Assembly: GCF_003533305.1 (NCBI RefSeq)
Contig: NZ_DOEH01000027.1
Coordinates: 10,495-74,494, forward strand
DNA: 64,000 nt
Direction: 5' to 3'
Source of the DNA: Providencia sp.
GTDB lineage: Bacteria; Pseudomonadota; Gammaproteobacteria; Enterobacterales; Enterobacteriaceae
Below the pieces are notes generated by a model. The model saw nothing but the letters and a program-made list of their open reading frames with translations, ran no database searches and had not been told where the DNA came from. Shown in pieces: positions 56,376 through 64,000 of this stretch. The stretch's first letter is position 1. The number at the start of each line of letters is the position of its first letter. Position numbers and translations under genes: made by a program.

Positions 56376-57515
56376 ATGTTTGATTATGAAGTTCTTCGAT
56401 TTGTGTGGTGGATCCTTATCGGCGTTCTGCTGATTGGTTTTGCTGTCACGGATGGCTTTGACATGGGCGTTGGCTTCTTATTACCTATCTTAGGTAAAAC
56501 GGATACTGAACGCCGTATCATGATTAATGCCGTTGCACCGCACTGGGATGGTAACCAAGTTTGGTTGATCACCGCGGGTGGTGCAATGTTTGCTGCATGG
56601 CCACAAGTCTATGCTGCTGCATTTTCTGGATTCTATGTTGCTATGATTTTGGTTTTAGCTGCATTATTCTTCCGTCCGATCGGTTTTGACTACCGTTCAA
56701 AACTGGAGAATCCAAAATGGCGTAGCATGTGGGACTGGGGTCTGTTTATCGGTGGTTTTGTTCCACCGCTAGTTATCGGTGTTGCGTTTGGTAACCTATT
56801 ATTAGGTGTTCCACTGCAAATTGATAATCAACAGTATCTGACTTATACCGGTAATCTGTTTGGTCTGCTGAACCCTTATGGTTTGTTAGCGGGTGTTGTA
56901 AGTTTGATGATGATTGTTACCCAAGGTGCAACTTATCTACAAATGCGTACAGCAGGTGAGTTACATCTGCGTGTTCGTAAGACAACTTACCTAACTGCTT
57001 TAATAACACTGTTAGCGTTTGCTGGTGCGGGTGTATGGTTAGTTATGGGTATTGATGGTTATGCGATAACTTCAACTATTGATACTTATGGCGTATCTAA
57101 CCCACTGAACAAAACTGTAGAAGTGGTTTCTGGTGGATGGCTGGTTAACTTCAATAACTATCCAGCGCTGTGGGCTCTGCCTGCTTTAGGCGTAGCACTA
57201 CCATTATTTACAATGCTGTTCACGAAAGCAGATAAGAATGGATTAGCATTTGTTAGCTCATCTCTGACTATCGCATGTATTATTTTGACATGTGGCGTTG
57301 CGATGTTCCCATTCATCATGCCATCAAGCATTATGCCTAATGCAAGCTTGACCATGTGGGATGCAACATCTAGCTTGTTTACTCTACAGGTTATGACTGT
57401 TGTTGCTATCATTTTTGTTCCGCTAGTATTGGCTTACACTGCGTGGTGTTACTACAAAATGTTTGGCCGTTTGGACAAAAACTTCATCGAAAGCAACAAG
57501 CATTCACTGTATTAA
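56376..57515 (+). CDS. cydB: Cytochrome bd-I ubiquinol oxidase subunit II
   Basis: A 379-aa polytopic protein. The N-terminal VTDGFDMGVGFLLP and APHWDGNQVWLITAGGAMFAAWP motifs are diagnostic of CydB. It pairs with CydA to form the haem b558/b595/d enzyme. AGGAG is upstream and cydX follows after 12 bp. Confidence 0.98.
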   Translation: MFDYEVLRFVWWILIGVLLIGFAVTDGFDMGVGFLLPILGKTDTERRIMINAVAPHWDGNQVWLITAGGAMFAAWPQVYAAAFSGFYVAMILVLAALFFRPIGFDYRSKLENPKWRSMWDWGLFIGGFVPPLVIGVAFGNLLLGVPLQIDNQQYLTYTGNLFGLLNPYGLLAGVVSLMMIVTQGATYLQMRTAGELHLRVRKTTYLTALITLLAFAGAGVWLVMGIDGYAITSTIDTYGVSNPLNKTVEVVSGGWLVNFNNYPALWALPALGVALPLFTMLFTKADKNGLAFVSSSLTIACIILTCGVAMFPFIMPSSIMPNASLTMWDATSSLFTLQVMTVVAIIFVPLVLAYTAWCYYKMFGRLDKNFIESNKHSLY

Positions 57516-57527
57516 GGAGCATAACAT

Positions 57528-57650
57528 ATGTGGTATTTCGCCTGGATTCTCGGCACTCTGTTAGCTTGTAGTTTTGCAGTGATTGCAGCATTAGCGCTAG
57601 AGCATTCTGAAGACTCTAAAGCTGCTAAAACAGCTAAAGATGGTGAGTAA
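57528..57650 (+). CDS. cydX: CydX small subunit of cytochrome bd oxidase
   Basis: A 40-aa single-helix protein starting MWYFAWILGTLLACSFAVIA, the CydX signature, with a charged C-terminal tail (HSEDSKAAKTAKDGE). AAGGAG lies 8 nt before the ATG. CydX is needed for stability and activity of CydAB. Too short for many ORF callers. Confidence 0.96.
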   Translation: MWYFAWILGTLLACSFAVIAALALEHSEDSKAAKTAKDGE

Positions 57651-57655
57651 ATAAT

Positions 57656-57943
57656 ATGCTGGTGGATAAAACCTATCAGCTAATGGATAAGGGGCTAATA
57701 AGGGCCCTTATCCTTATTTTAGCGCTAGTGACTGCCGGTGCTGTGATGTGGGATCCAACCCTATTTGCAGCCAGTACCAGTTCATTTTTAATTTGGCAAG
57801 GGTTGCTGTTAATTTGGGCAACTTGTAGTTCGATGATTTTTGGTGTGGGTTTTAAACCTAAAAAAGTCATCTGGCGAGCAGTTTTTCATCCTCTTCCTGC
57901 TGCTATCATCCTTATCTGGGGACTGATTAGAGTCTTTAGTTAA
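57656..57943 (+). CDS. ybgE: YbgE, cyd operon membrane protein
   Basis: A 95-aa protein with three transmembrane helices, aligned with E. coli YbgE (MWDPTLFAASTSSFLIWQGLL; VGFKPKKVIW; LIWGLIRVF). It starts 5 bp after cydX, and a terminator is found downstream, so it is the last gene of cydABX-ybgE. Function unknown, associated with cyd expression or assembly. Confidence 0.92.
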   Translation: MLVDKTYQLMDKGLIRALILILALVTAGAVMWDPTLFAASTSSFLIWQGLLLIWATCSSMIFGVGFKPKKVIWRAVFHPLPAAIILIWGLIRVFS

Positions 57944-58083
57944 TCTATATTCGCTATAATTTGAGTTGTATGGTGATTACATTTACGTATTAAGTTATTA
58001 GGTTAATTTAAGTTAAGTGTGATATTTGGCTGTATTCGTTTGTCGATTACCTATAATTTTAATTATTTTGCGTATATTTACTC

Positions 58084-58112
58084 ATTATGGGTCATCGTAC
58101 CCATAATTATTT
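58084..58112 (+). terminator. Terminator of the cyd operon
   Basis: Perfect 9-bp stem ATTATGGGT (58084-58092) / ACCCATAAT (58099-58107) with a 6-nt loop, then TATTTTTG. Confidence 0.85.
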
Positions 58113-58205
58113 TTGATATCTTTACTTTCAAAGTGATTCCAATGCGGCACCGTCTTGCGTATAGTGGCACCGTTAATTGATTTAACCTAAGACGGAGTGG
58201 TTGCT

Positions 58206-58601
58206 ATGTTATTTCGCTGGCCTGTTCGCGTGTATTATGAAGATACAGATGCGGGCGGTGTAGTTTATCATGCTCGTTATTTAGCTTTTTTTGAGCGAGC
58301 AAGAACTGAAATGTTGCGAAATAAAGGGATCAATCAGCAAAGCATGCTTACTGAGAACCTTGGCTTTGTCGTGCGTAGTATGACTATCGACTTTGTTAAA
58401 GGTGCTCGATTAGATGATCTGTTAGAAGTTGAAACACAAATTGTTGAAATGAAACGTGCCTCATTAATCTTTAATCAAAGGTTAGTTGATTCACAAGGTA
58501 ATCTACTTTGTGGGGCAACCGCCTTAATTGCTTGTGTGGACATATCAAAAATGAAGCCTAAAGCGCTTCCTAAGTCTATTGTCGCGGAGTTTAAACAGTG
58601 A
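58206..58601 (+). CDS. ybgC: Acyl-CoA thioesterase YbgC (Tol-Pal associated)
   Basis: A 131-aa hot-dog-fold thioesterase with the catalytic block [29 protein letters not shown] split over residues 6-34, where the Asp in DTDAGG is the nucleophile-assisting residue. A GTG at 58197 would add three residues, but GGAG lies 8 nt from the ATG at 58206, so I use that. First gene of the tol-pal cluster; its stop overlaps the tolQ GTG by 3 nt. Confidence 0.95.
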   Translation: MLFRWPVRVYYEDTDAGGVVYHARYLAFFERARTEMLRNKGINQQSMLTENLGFVVRSMTIDFVKGARLDDLLEVETQIVEMKRASLIFNQRLVDSQGNLLCGATALIACVDISKMKPKALPKSIVAEFKQ

Positions 58602-59281
58602 CTGACATGAATATCCTGGATTTATTCCTAAAAGCTAGCCTATTGGTTCAGCTTATAATGTTCGTTTTGATGGGTTTTTCTATTGCATCTTGGGCCATCA
58701 TTATTCAAAGAACAAAAATTTTAAATGCGGCAACGCGTGAAGCCGAAGCGTTCGAGGATAAGTTCTGGTCAGGTATTGAGTTATCTCGCCTGTATAAAGA
58801 GAGCCAAGCTCGCCGTGATGCCTTAAGCGGAACAGAGCAAATATTTTACTCTGGATTTAAAGAATTTGTTCGTTTACATCAAGCGAATATTCATGCTCCT
58901 GATGCTGTCCTTACCGGCGCCTCTCGAGCTATGCGCATTTCAATGAACCGTGAGCTTGAATCGGCGGAAGCTAATATTCCTTTCTTAGGTACCGTAGGGT
59001 CGATTAGCCCTTATATTGGTCTATTTGGTACTGTATGGGGAATCATGCACGCCTTTATTGCACTTGGTGCGGTAAAGCAAGCAACACTGCAAATGGTTGC
59101 ACCGGGTATCGCTGAAGCACTTATTGCAACTGCTATTGGTTTGTTTGCTGCTATTCCTGCGGTTATGGCTTTTAACCGTTTAAACTTGCGCGTAAACAAA
59201 TTAGAGCAAAGCTATGACAACTTCACGGAAGAGTTTCTGGCAATATTGCACCGTCAGGCATTCTCAGCTGATAAGAAATAA
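58598..59281 (+). CDS. tolQ: TolQ, Tol-Pal proton channel subunit
   Basis: A 227-aa inner-membrane protein with three helices (about 17-38, 135-160, 170-195) and the MotA/ExbB domain motif [20 protein letters not shown]. It uses a GTG start, as does E. coli tolQ, with translation coupled to ybgC. With TolR it harvests the proton-motive force to drive TolA. Confidence 0.98.
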   Translation: MTDMNILDLFLKASLLVQLIMFVLMGFSIASWAIIIQRTKILNAATREAEAFEDKFWSGIELSRLYKESQARRDALSGTEQIFYSGFKEFVRLHQANIHAPDAVLTGASRAMRISMNRELESAEANIPFLGTVGSISPYIGLFGTVWGIMHAFIALGAVKQATLQMVAPGIAEALIATAIGLFAAIPAVMAFNRLNLRVNKLEQSYDNFTEEFLAILHRQAFSADKK

Positions 59282-59298
59282 GACGGGGAGAAAAGCGA

Positions 59299-59724
59299 AT
59301 GGCGCGCAATAGTAGACGCAAACGTGAGCTGAAATCCGAAATCAACATTGTTCCATTACTGGATGTTTTGTTGGTGTTGCTGTTGATTTTTATGGCGACA
59401 GCACCAATTATTTCTCAGAGCGTGGAGGTTGATCTACCGGATGCTACTGATACGCAAACTGTATCATCGAGTGATAATCCTCCGATTATCTTAGAGGTAG
59501 CCGGCGTGGATCAATATAATATGTTGATTGATGGAGATCGCTTAGAGCTACTTCCACCTGAACAGATTGCAGCTGAGGCTAAAGCACAGCTAGAGAAAAA
59601 TCCGAAAGCGGTTTTCCTTATTGGCGGCGCTAAAGAAGTTCCTTATGATGAAGTCATTAAGGCGCTTAATATTTTGCATCGTGCAGGAATTAAATCTGTC
59701 GGCTTGATGACTCAGGCTATCTAG
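59299..59724 (+). CDS. tolR: TolR, Tol-Pal proton channel subunit
   Basis: A 141-aa protein with one transmembrane helix containing the proton-path aspartate (NIVPLLDVLLVLLLIFMATAP) and a periplasmic ExbD/TolR dimerisation domain ending GIKSVGLMTQ. GGGGAG precedes the ATG, 17 bp after tolQ. Confidence 0.98.
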   Translation: MARNSRRKRELKSEINIVPLLDVLLVLLLIFMATAPIISQSVEVDLPDATDTQTVSSSDNPPIILEVAGVDQYNMLIDGDRLELLPPEQIAAEAKAQLEKNPKAVFLIGGAKEVPYDEVIKALNILHRAGIKSVGLMTQAI

Positions 59725-59780
59725 ACTGAATTGTTTAGTTTGAATTCGAATTAGTCACGATTCTTTTTTTGGAAGCCAGC

Positions 59781-60893
59781 GTGGGAAAGACAAAAGAGAA
59801 AAAAGATAACTTAAACCGTTCATTGATCGTGTCGATAGTTCTGCACGTTCTTTTGATTGGTCTAATTGTTATAGGCTCTTTAGTTTCTGTCGTCAAACTT
59901 GGCGGTGGGGGAGAAGAAGGCACGGTTATAGATGCCGTGATGGTCGACCCCGGTGCGATTGTTGAGCAATATAATCAAACTCAGCAACAGCAAAATAGTG
60001 CCAAGCAGGCAGCTAAAGAGCGTAAAGAGAAAGAACAGAAACAAGATGCTGAGCTGAGGGAAAAGCAAGAGCAGGAACAAAAACGTCTGCAAAAGCTTGA
60101 AGAGGAGCGCATTAAAACAGAGCGCGAAACAGATAAGCAGTTAAAAGAAGCAGAAGAACAGCAAAAACAAGCAAAAGAAGCAGCGAAAAAAGCCAAGGAA
60201 GAGCAAAAAGTTGCTGAAGAAGCTGCTGCACAAGCAAAAGCTGAAAAAGAAAAATTAGTTAAAGAACAAACTGAAGCTAAGGCTAAGGCCGAAGCCCAAG
60301 CTAAGAAAGAAGCTGAAGCCACTAAGGCTAAAGCCGATGCAGAAGCGAAAGCAAAAACTGAAGCCGATGCTAAAGCTAAAGCTGAAAAAGAGGCTAAAGC
60401 TAAAGCGGACAAAGAAGCTAAAGACGCTAAAGCTAAAGCAGACAAAGAAGCTAAAGATGCTAAAGCTAAGGCCGCTAAGGCTAAAGCAGAAGCTGCGAAA
60501 AGTGCATCATCCGTTGATGACTTACTGGGTGACTTAACCGCATCAGGCCCAAGTAAACAAGGTGGAGAAGCCGCAGCAGGAAGTGGCGGTGGTAAAAAAT
60601 CAGGCGCTTCCAACTCAGATGTGGATAGCTATGCAGGAAAAGTGAAAGCGGCGATCCAAAGCAAGTTCTATGATTCTGAAAGTTATCGTGGACGAACTTG
60701 TGATCTCCAATTGAAGCTTGCGCCGGATGGATTATTGGTTAGTATTACACCAAAAAATAGTCCAACTAATGACGCGGCACTATGTGATGCGGCAATTAGA
60801 GCAGCTAAACTTGCTACAATGCCGAAACCACCTAGTCGAGAGGTCTATGATACATTTAATAAAGCAGGTAGCACTGTAGTGTTTAAGCCTTAG
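59781..60893 (+). CDS. tolA: TolA, inner membrane to Pal/TolB linker
   Basis: About 370 aa. One N-terminal helix (LIVSIVLHVLLIGLIVIGSL), a Gly-rich hinge (GGGGEEG), a long charged alpha-helical domain II very rich in Lys/Ala/Glu (residues ~55-240), and the compact domain III (YAGKVKAAIQSKFYDSES; CDLQLKLAPDG). It spans the periplasm to contact TolB/Pal. Start: the GTG at 59781 with GGAAG just upstream is preferred to a TTG at 59769. Domain II is more Lys-rich than the E. coli protein and contains two near-identical 33-bp repeats. Confidence 0.96.
   Translation: MGKTKEKKDNLNRSLIVSIVLHVLLIGLIVIGSLVSVVKLGGGGEEGTVIDAVMVDPGAIVEQYNQTQQQQNSAKQAAKERKEKEQKQDAELREKQEQEQKRLQKLEEERIKTERETDKQLKEAEEQQKQAKEAAKKAKEEQKVAEEAAAQAKAEKEKLVKEQTEAKAKAEAQAKKEAEATKAKADAEAKAKTEADAKAKAEKEAKAKADKEAKDAKAKADKEAKDAKAKAAKAKAEAAKSASSVDDLLGDLTASGPSKQGGEAAAGSGGGKKSGASNSDVDSYAGKVKAAIQSKFYDSESYRGRTCDLQLKLAPDGLLVSITPKNSPTNDAALCDAAIRAAKLATMPKPPSREVYDTFNKAGSTVVFKP
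60402..60467 (+). repeat. Two tandem 33-bp repeats in tolA domain II
   Basis: Positions 60402-60434 and 60435-60467 both encode KADKEAKDAKA and differ at two third-codon positions. They sit in a longer degenerate KA-rich tract and can expand or contract in frame. Confidence 0.8.
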
Positions 60894-61038
60894 TTTTCAA
60901 TGAGTAAGTGTTTTTGTCATTGAAAAACTCATCGCAAAAGCATAAATAGTTTCTGTGCTATCTAGTTTTGTTATTATACCTTTGTTAAAATTCAGCGAAT
61001 TATTGCGATGATGAATATTGCAGTAAGGGAGATTACGG

Positions 61039-62331
61039 ATGAAGCAGGCTTTTAAAGTAGTTTTAGGGTTCCTAATGTTATGGGCTACTATTGCTCAGGC
61101 AGAAATACGTATTGAAATCACTGAGGGTGTTAATACCGCTCAGCCGATTGGTGTCGTGCCTTTTAAATGGGCTGGTGCTGGTGCACCACCACAAGAGGTT
61201 GGCATGATTGTTGGTGCTGATTTACGTAATAGTGGGAAGTTTAACCCAATTGAGCCAAGTCGTATGCCTCAACAACCCGGCACGGCTTCTGAAGTTATTC
61301 CTGATGCTTGGACTGCGTTAGGGATTAACGCGGTTGTTGTTGGTCAGGTACAGCCTGCAGCTGATGGTAGTTATGTTGTCAGTTATCAGTTAGTGGACGT
61401 TGCGGCTAACCCTGGCGCTGTACTTGCTCAAAATCAGTTTAAAGTAACCAAAGAATGGTTACGCTATGCAGCACATACTGCAAGTGATGAAGTATTTGAG
61501 AAATTGACTGGCATCCGTGGTGCTTTCCGTACCCGTATCGCTTATGTTGTGGTGAATAAAGGCGGTCAATATCCTTATGAATTACGAGTTTCTGATTATG
61601 ACGGTTTTAACCAATTTACGGTTCACCGTTCACCAGAACCTTTAATGTCGCCAGCATGGTCACCTGATGGTGAAAAACTGGCTTATGTAACGTTTGAAAG
61701 CGGTAGTTCAGCTTTAGTTATTCAGACTCTATCAAGTGGCGCTATTCGCCAGGTTGCATCATTCCCGCGTCATAACGGTGCTCCTGCGTTTTCACCTGAT
61801 GGGACTAAATTAGCTTTTGCTCTGTCAAAAACAGGCAGCCTGAATTTATATATTATGGAACTAGCAAGTGGGCAAATTCGTCAGGTAACCGATGGTCGCA
61901 GTAATAATACTGAGCCAACTTGGATGCCAGATAGCCAAACTTTAGTCTATACTTCAGATCAGGCGGGACGCCCGCAAATTTATAAAATGAATATTAATGG
62001 TGGTAGCCCTGAACGTGTTTCCTGGGAAGGAACGCAAAATCAGGATGCTGATGTAAGCCCGGATGGAACTTTCTTAGTGATGGTCAGCTCTGGGGGCGGT
62101 CAACAGCATATCGCCAAACAGGATCTGGCAACGAATAACGTTGAGTTTTTAACGAAAACGTTCCTAGATGAAACGCCGAGTATCGCACCTAACGGCACTA
62201 TGGTAATTTATAGCTCCTCTCAAGGCTTGGGGACTATATTGCAGCTAGTTTCGACCGACGGGCGTTTCAAAGCGCGTCTTCCGGCTACCGATGGACAGGT
62301 AAAATTTCCTGCCTGGTCGCCGTATCTGTGA
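61039..62331 (+). CDS. tolB: TolB, periplasmic beta-propeller of Tol-Pal
   Basis: A 430-aa protein, the E. coli length. The signal peptide ([15 protein letters not shown]) precedes the mature start [10 protein letters not shown], then an N-terminal domain and a six-bladed propeller with repeated [20 protein letters not shown] and [10 protein letters not shown] blade motifs. It shuttles between Pal and TolA. GGGAG precedes the ATG. Confidence 0.98.
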   Translation: MKQAFKVVLGFLMLWATIAQAEIRIEITEGVNTAQPIGVVPFKWAGAGAPPQEVGMIVGADLRNSGKFNPIEPSRMPQQPGTASEVIPDAWTALGINAVVVGQVQPAADGSYVVSYQLVDVAANPGAVLAQNQFKVTKEWLRYAAHTASDEVFEKLTGIRGAFRTRIAYVVVNKGGQYPYELRVSDYDGFNQFTVHRSPEPLMSPAWSPDGEKLAYVTFESGSSALVIQTLSSGAIRQVASFPRHNGAPAFSPDGTKLAFALSKTGSLNLYIMELASGQIRQVTDGRSNNTEPTWMPDSQTLVYTSDQAGRPQIYKMNINGGSPERVSWEGTQNQDADVSPDGTFLVMVSSGGGQQHIAKQDLATNNVEFLTKTFLDETPSIAPNGTMVIYSSSQGLGTILQLVSTDGRFKARLPATDGQVKFPAWSPYL

Positions 62332-62373
62332 TGCATAATAATAATGTGTGGCAAAATATTAAGGATCTAAACG

Positions 62374-62871
62374 ATGCAACTGAATAAAGTGCTTAAAGGG
62401 CTGATGATCGCGTTACCAATCATGGCAGTCGCAGCTTGTAGCTCTAACAAAAACAATGACCAAGATGGTGTTGATACTTCTACAAATCAAACTAACACTG
62501 GTCTGTCTGCGGAAGAGCTGGCACGTCAGCAAATGGAACAGCTGCAACAGAACAACACTGTTTACTTTGGCTTTGACAAATACAACGTATCTCCAGAATA
62601 CGCTGATATGTTAGATGCACACGCAGCATTCCTGCGCAGCAACCCATCAGTACGTGTTGTAGTTGAAGGTCATGCGGATGAGCGTGGTACTCCAGAATAC
62701 AACATCGCGTTGGGCGAACGTCGTGCTAATGCAGTTAAAATGTACCTGCAAAGCAAAGGTGTTTCTGGTGACCAAGTTTCACTGGTTTCTTACGGTAAAG
62801 AAAAACCAGCTGTGTTAGGTCATACTGAAGCAGACTACGCGAAAAACCGTCGTGCAGTCATTGCATACTAA
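62374..62871 (+). CDS. pal: Pal, peptidoglycan-associated lipoprotein
   Basis: A 165-aa protein with a type II signal peptide and lipobox VAAC (Cys22, followed by Ser, compatible with outer-membrane sorting). The OmpA-like domain includes [18 protein letters not shown] and [18 protein letters not shown], which bind diaminopimelate. Anchors the outer membrane to peptidoglycan and recruits TolB. Confidence 0.98.
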   Translation: MQLNKVLKGLMIALPIMAVAACSSNKNNDQDGVDTSTNQTNTGLSAEELARQQMEQLQQNNTVYFGFDKYNVSPEYADMLDAHAAFLRSNPSVRVVVEGHADERGTPEYNIALGERRANAVKMYLQSKGVSGDQVSLVSYGKEKPAVLGHTEADYAKNRRAVIAY

Positions 62872-62893
62872 TAGATAAGCGAAATTATCTATT

Positions 62894-63682
62894 ATGAACA
62901 GTAACTTCAGACAACTCCTAGTTGGTCTGTCGTTATTGGTTGGCGTAGCGGTCCCTTGGACCGCTATTGCCCAAGCGCCAATCAACAATGTCGGATCGGG
63001 TTCGCCCGGAGACCGTCTCTCCCAGCTTGAGACTGCTGTTAGCTCTCAAGGTCAAATTCTGTATCAAATCCAGCAACAACTCGCTGATAACCAACGTGAC
63101 ATTGATATGCTACGTGGTCAGATTCAAGAAAGTGAATACAAATTGAATCAAGTTGTCGAGCGTCAAAAAGATTTGTACATGCAATTAGACAATGCTGGTG
63201 GCGGTAATTCAACTAACTCAACAGATGCAGCAGATACAAGTGCATCTAATGCACAATCACCTTCAGATGCCACACCAGCAGCGGGTTCCAATGCTGGTGG
63301 TAATGAAAAAGATGATTATAATGCGGCCGTTCAACTTGCGATGAACAGTAAATCAAAAGCTCAAATTGACGAAGCGATTGGTTCACTACAAGGGTTTATT
63401 AAAACCTATCCTAAATCGGGATATCTATCTAACGCTAATTATTGGTTAGGGCAGTTAAACTACAATAAAGGTAGCAAAGACGATGCAGCATTCTACTTTG
63501 CGACTGTAGTGAAGCAATATCCAAAATCCCAAAAGAGCAGTGAAGCTTTATATAAAGTTGGGCTGATCATGCAAGATAAGGGACAAAAAGATAAAGCAAA
63601 AGCTGTTTATCAACAGGTGTTAAAACAGTACCCGAATAGTTCTGGTTCAAAACTTGCTGAAAAAAAGTTGAGTACACTTTAA
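62894..63682 (+). CDS. cpoB: CpoB (YbgF), cell division coordinator
   Basis: A 262-aa protein with a signal peptide (LLVGLSLLVGVAVPWTAIAQA), an N-terminal trimerising coiled coil (about 40-100), a Ser/Asn/Gly-rich linker, and C-terminal TPR repeats (YNAAVQLAMNSKSKAQIDEA; YLSNANYWLGQLNYNKG). It links Tol-Pal constriction with PBP1B activity in E. coli. Last gene of the tol-pal cluster, 22 bp after pal. Confidence 0.97.
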   Translation: MNSNFRQLLVGLSLLVGVAVPWTAIAQAPINNVGSGSPGDRLSQLETAVSSQGQILYQIQQQLADNQRDIDMLRGQIQESEYKLNQVVERQKDLYMQLDNAGGGNSTNSTDAADTSASNAQSPSDATPAAGSNAGGNEKDDYNAAVQLAMNSKSKAQIDEAIGSLQGFIKTYPKSGYLSNANYWLGQLNYNKGSKDDAAFYFATVVKQYPKSQKSSEALYKVGLIMQDKGQKDKAKAVYQQVLKQYPNSSGSKLAEKKLSTL

Positions 63683-63689
63683 TTCATAG

Positions 63690-63724
63690 CCCCGAAGACA
63701 TATTCCCAAATATTTCGGGGTTAT
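63690..63724 (+). terminator. Probable terminator after cpoB
   Basis: CCCCGAA (63690-63696) / TTCGGGG (63714-63720), 7 bp, followed only by TTATCC; the poor T-tract lowers confidence. Confidence 0.55.
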
Positions 63725-63768
63725 CCGTATGATAAGTGTGCATTCAGTCTTTTTTTTCAAAAAAATCA

Positions 63769-63796
63769 TTGCACCATCGTCAGAAATCAGTATTAT
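63769..63796 (+). promoter_or_regulatory. Promoter of the tRNA-Lys gene
   Basis: TTGCAC (63769-63774) and TATTAT (63791-63796) with a 16-bp spacer, followed by a GC-rich discriminator (TAGCCGCCG) as in stringently controlled stable-RNA promoters. The predicted leader is about 110 nt. Confidence 0.55.
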
Positions 63797-63912
63797 TAGC
63801 CGCCGTTGATACGAGAATAAGTTTACTCAGATGTTTGTGATAATCTTAGGTTTTTAACCGTATAAACGAGAATTAATTAGTAAGATTTTAATTAACTAGA
63901 AAACTTTAAGAT

Positions 63913-63988
63913 GGGCCGTTAGCTCAGTCGGTAGAGCAGTTGACTTTTAATCAATTGGTCGCAGGTTCGAATCCCGCACGGCCCACCA
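63913..63988 (+). tRNA. lysT: tRNA-Lys (anticodon TTT)
   Basis: A 76-nt sequence that folds as a complete cloverleaf: acceptor GGGCCGT / ACGGCCC, D-arm AGCTCAGTCGGTAGAGC, anticodon loop with TTT at 63946-63948, T-arm with GTTCGAATC, and an encoded CCA. It follows cpoB as in E. coli, where a cluster of Lys and Val tRNAs begins here; further tRNAs may lie beyond the window. The symbol is assigned by synteny. Confidence 0.97.
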
Positions 63989-64000
63989 TCTTAAAGTTTT

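Noticed and set aside
59981..60613. 210-codon antisense ORF opposite tolA
   Set aside because: It is the mirror of the Lys/Ala/Glu codon repeat (giving Leu/Ser/Ala/Phe runs) and has no independent support.
1..64000. CRISPR arrays, prophage, integrase or insertion sequences
   Set aside because: No regular spacer-repeat pattern, transposase, integrase or phage structural gene was seen; the only dispersed repeats are the ERIC-like palindromes.

Overview
The window reads as chromosomal DNA from an AT-rich enterobacterium of the order Enterobacterales, most likely Morganellaceae and probably Providencia. This is inferred from gene order (kdp-ybfA, ybgI, gltA-sdh-suc-cyd-tol-pal-cpoB-tRNA-Lys all as in E. 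coli), very high protein similarity to E. coli in the housekeeping genes, low G+C, and 127-bp ERIC-like repeats. No database search was run.

Layout. Positions 1-600 hold a decayed T6SS vasL gene. Positions 0.8-4.5 kb (minus strand) hold a PI-PLC-like phospholipase, an MFS transporter and an inositol-monophosphatase-family enzyme. Positions 4.7-5.9 kb hold an AraC-type regulator divergent from an NTF2-like protein. Positions 6-18.4 kb hold two paralogous three-gene operons for exported molybdenum hydroxylases (Mo subunit, 2Fe-2S subunit, tri-haem cytochrome c), with a DedA protein between them and a plus-strand MocA-like/XdhC maturation pair beyond. Positions 18.8-20.1 kb hold a very AT-rich gene whose C-terminal half matches the CNF1 deamidase domain. 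Positions 20.4-26.2 kb hold a benzoylformate-decarboxylase-like enzyme, RidA, a small basic protein, a lipoprotein, an exported VWA protein and a TSUP transporter.

From 26.4 kb the core genome dominates: glnS followed by an array of ERIC-like repeats, a DUF5329 protein, kdpFABCDE (including the 29-codon kdpF) with a KdpE operator and divergent ybfA, two orphan genes, ybgI, and an MFS efflux gene divergent from its likely AraC regulator. Positions 42.2-58 kb encode the central respiratory block: gltA (minus), sdhCDAB, sucAB, sucCD, cydAB, cydX and ybgE. Positions 58.2-63.7 kb encode the Tol-Pal envelope system (ybgC, tolQRAB, pal, cpoB), followed by a tRNA-Lys(UUU).

How the genes work together. 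The 42-58 kb block makes citrate synthase, succinate dehydrogenase, 2-oxoglutarate dehydrogenase E1/E2, succinyl-CoA synthetase and the bd quinol oxidase. The 6-18 kb block would oxidise aldehydes or N-heterocycles in the periplasm and pass electrons to c-type haem, with MocA/XdhC preparing the cofactor. The two most unusual loci are the compact CNF-like toxin/effector (Cys267/His282) and the phospholipase-transporter-phosphatase cluster, which could form a phosphoinositide-scavenging route; both functions are inferred.
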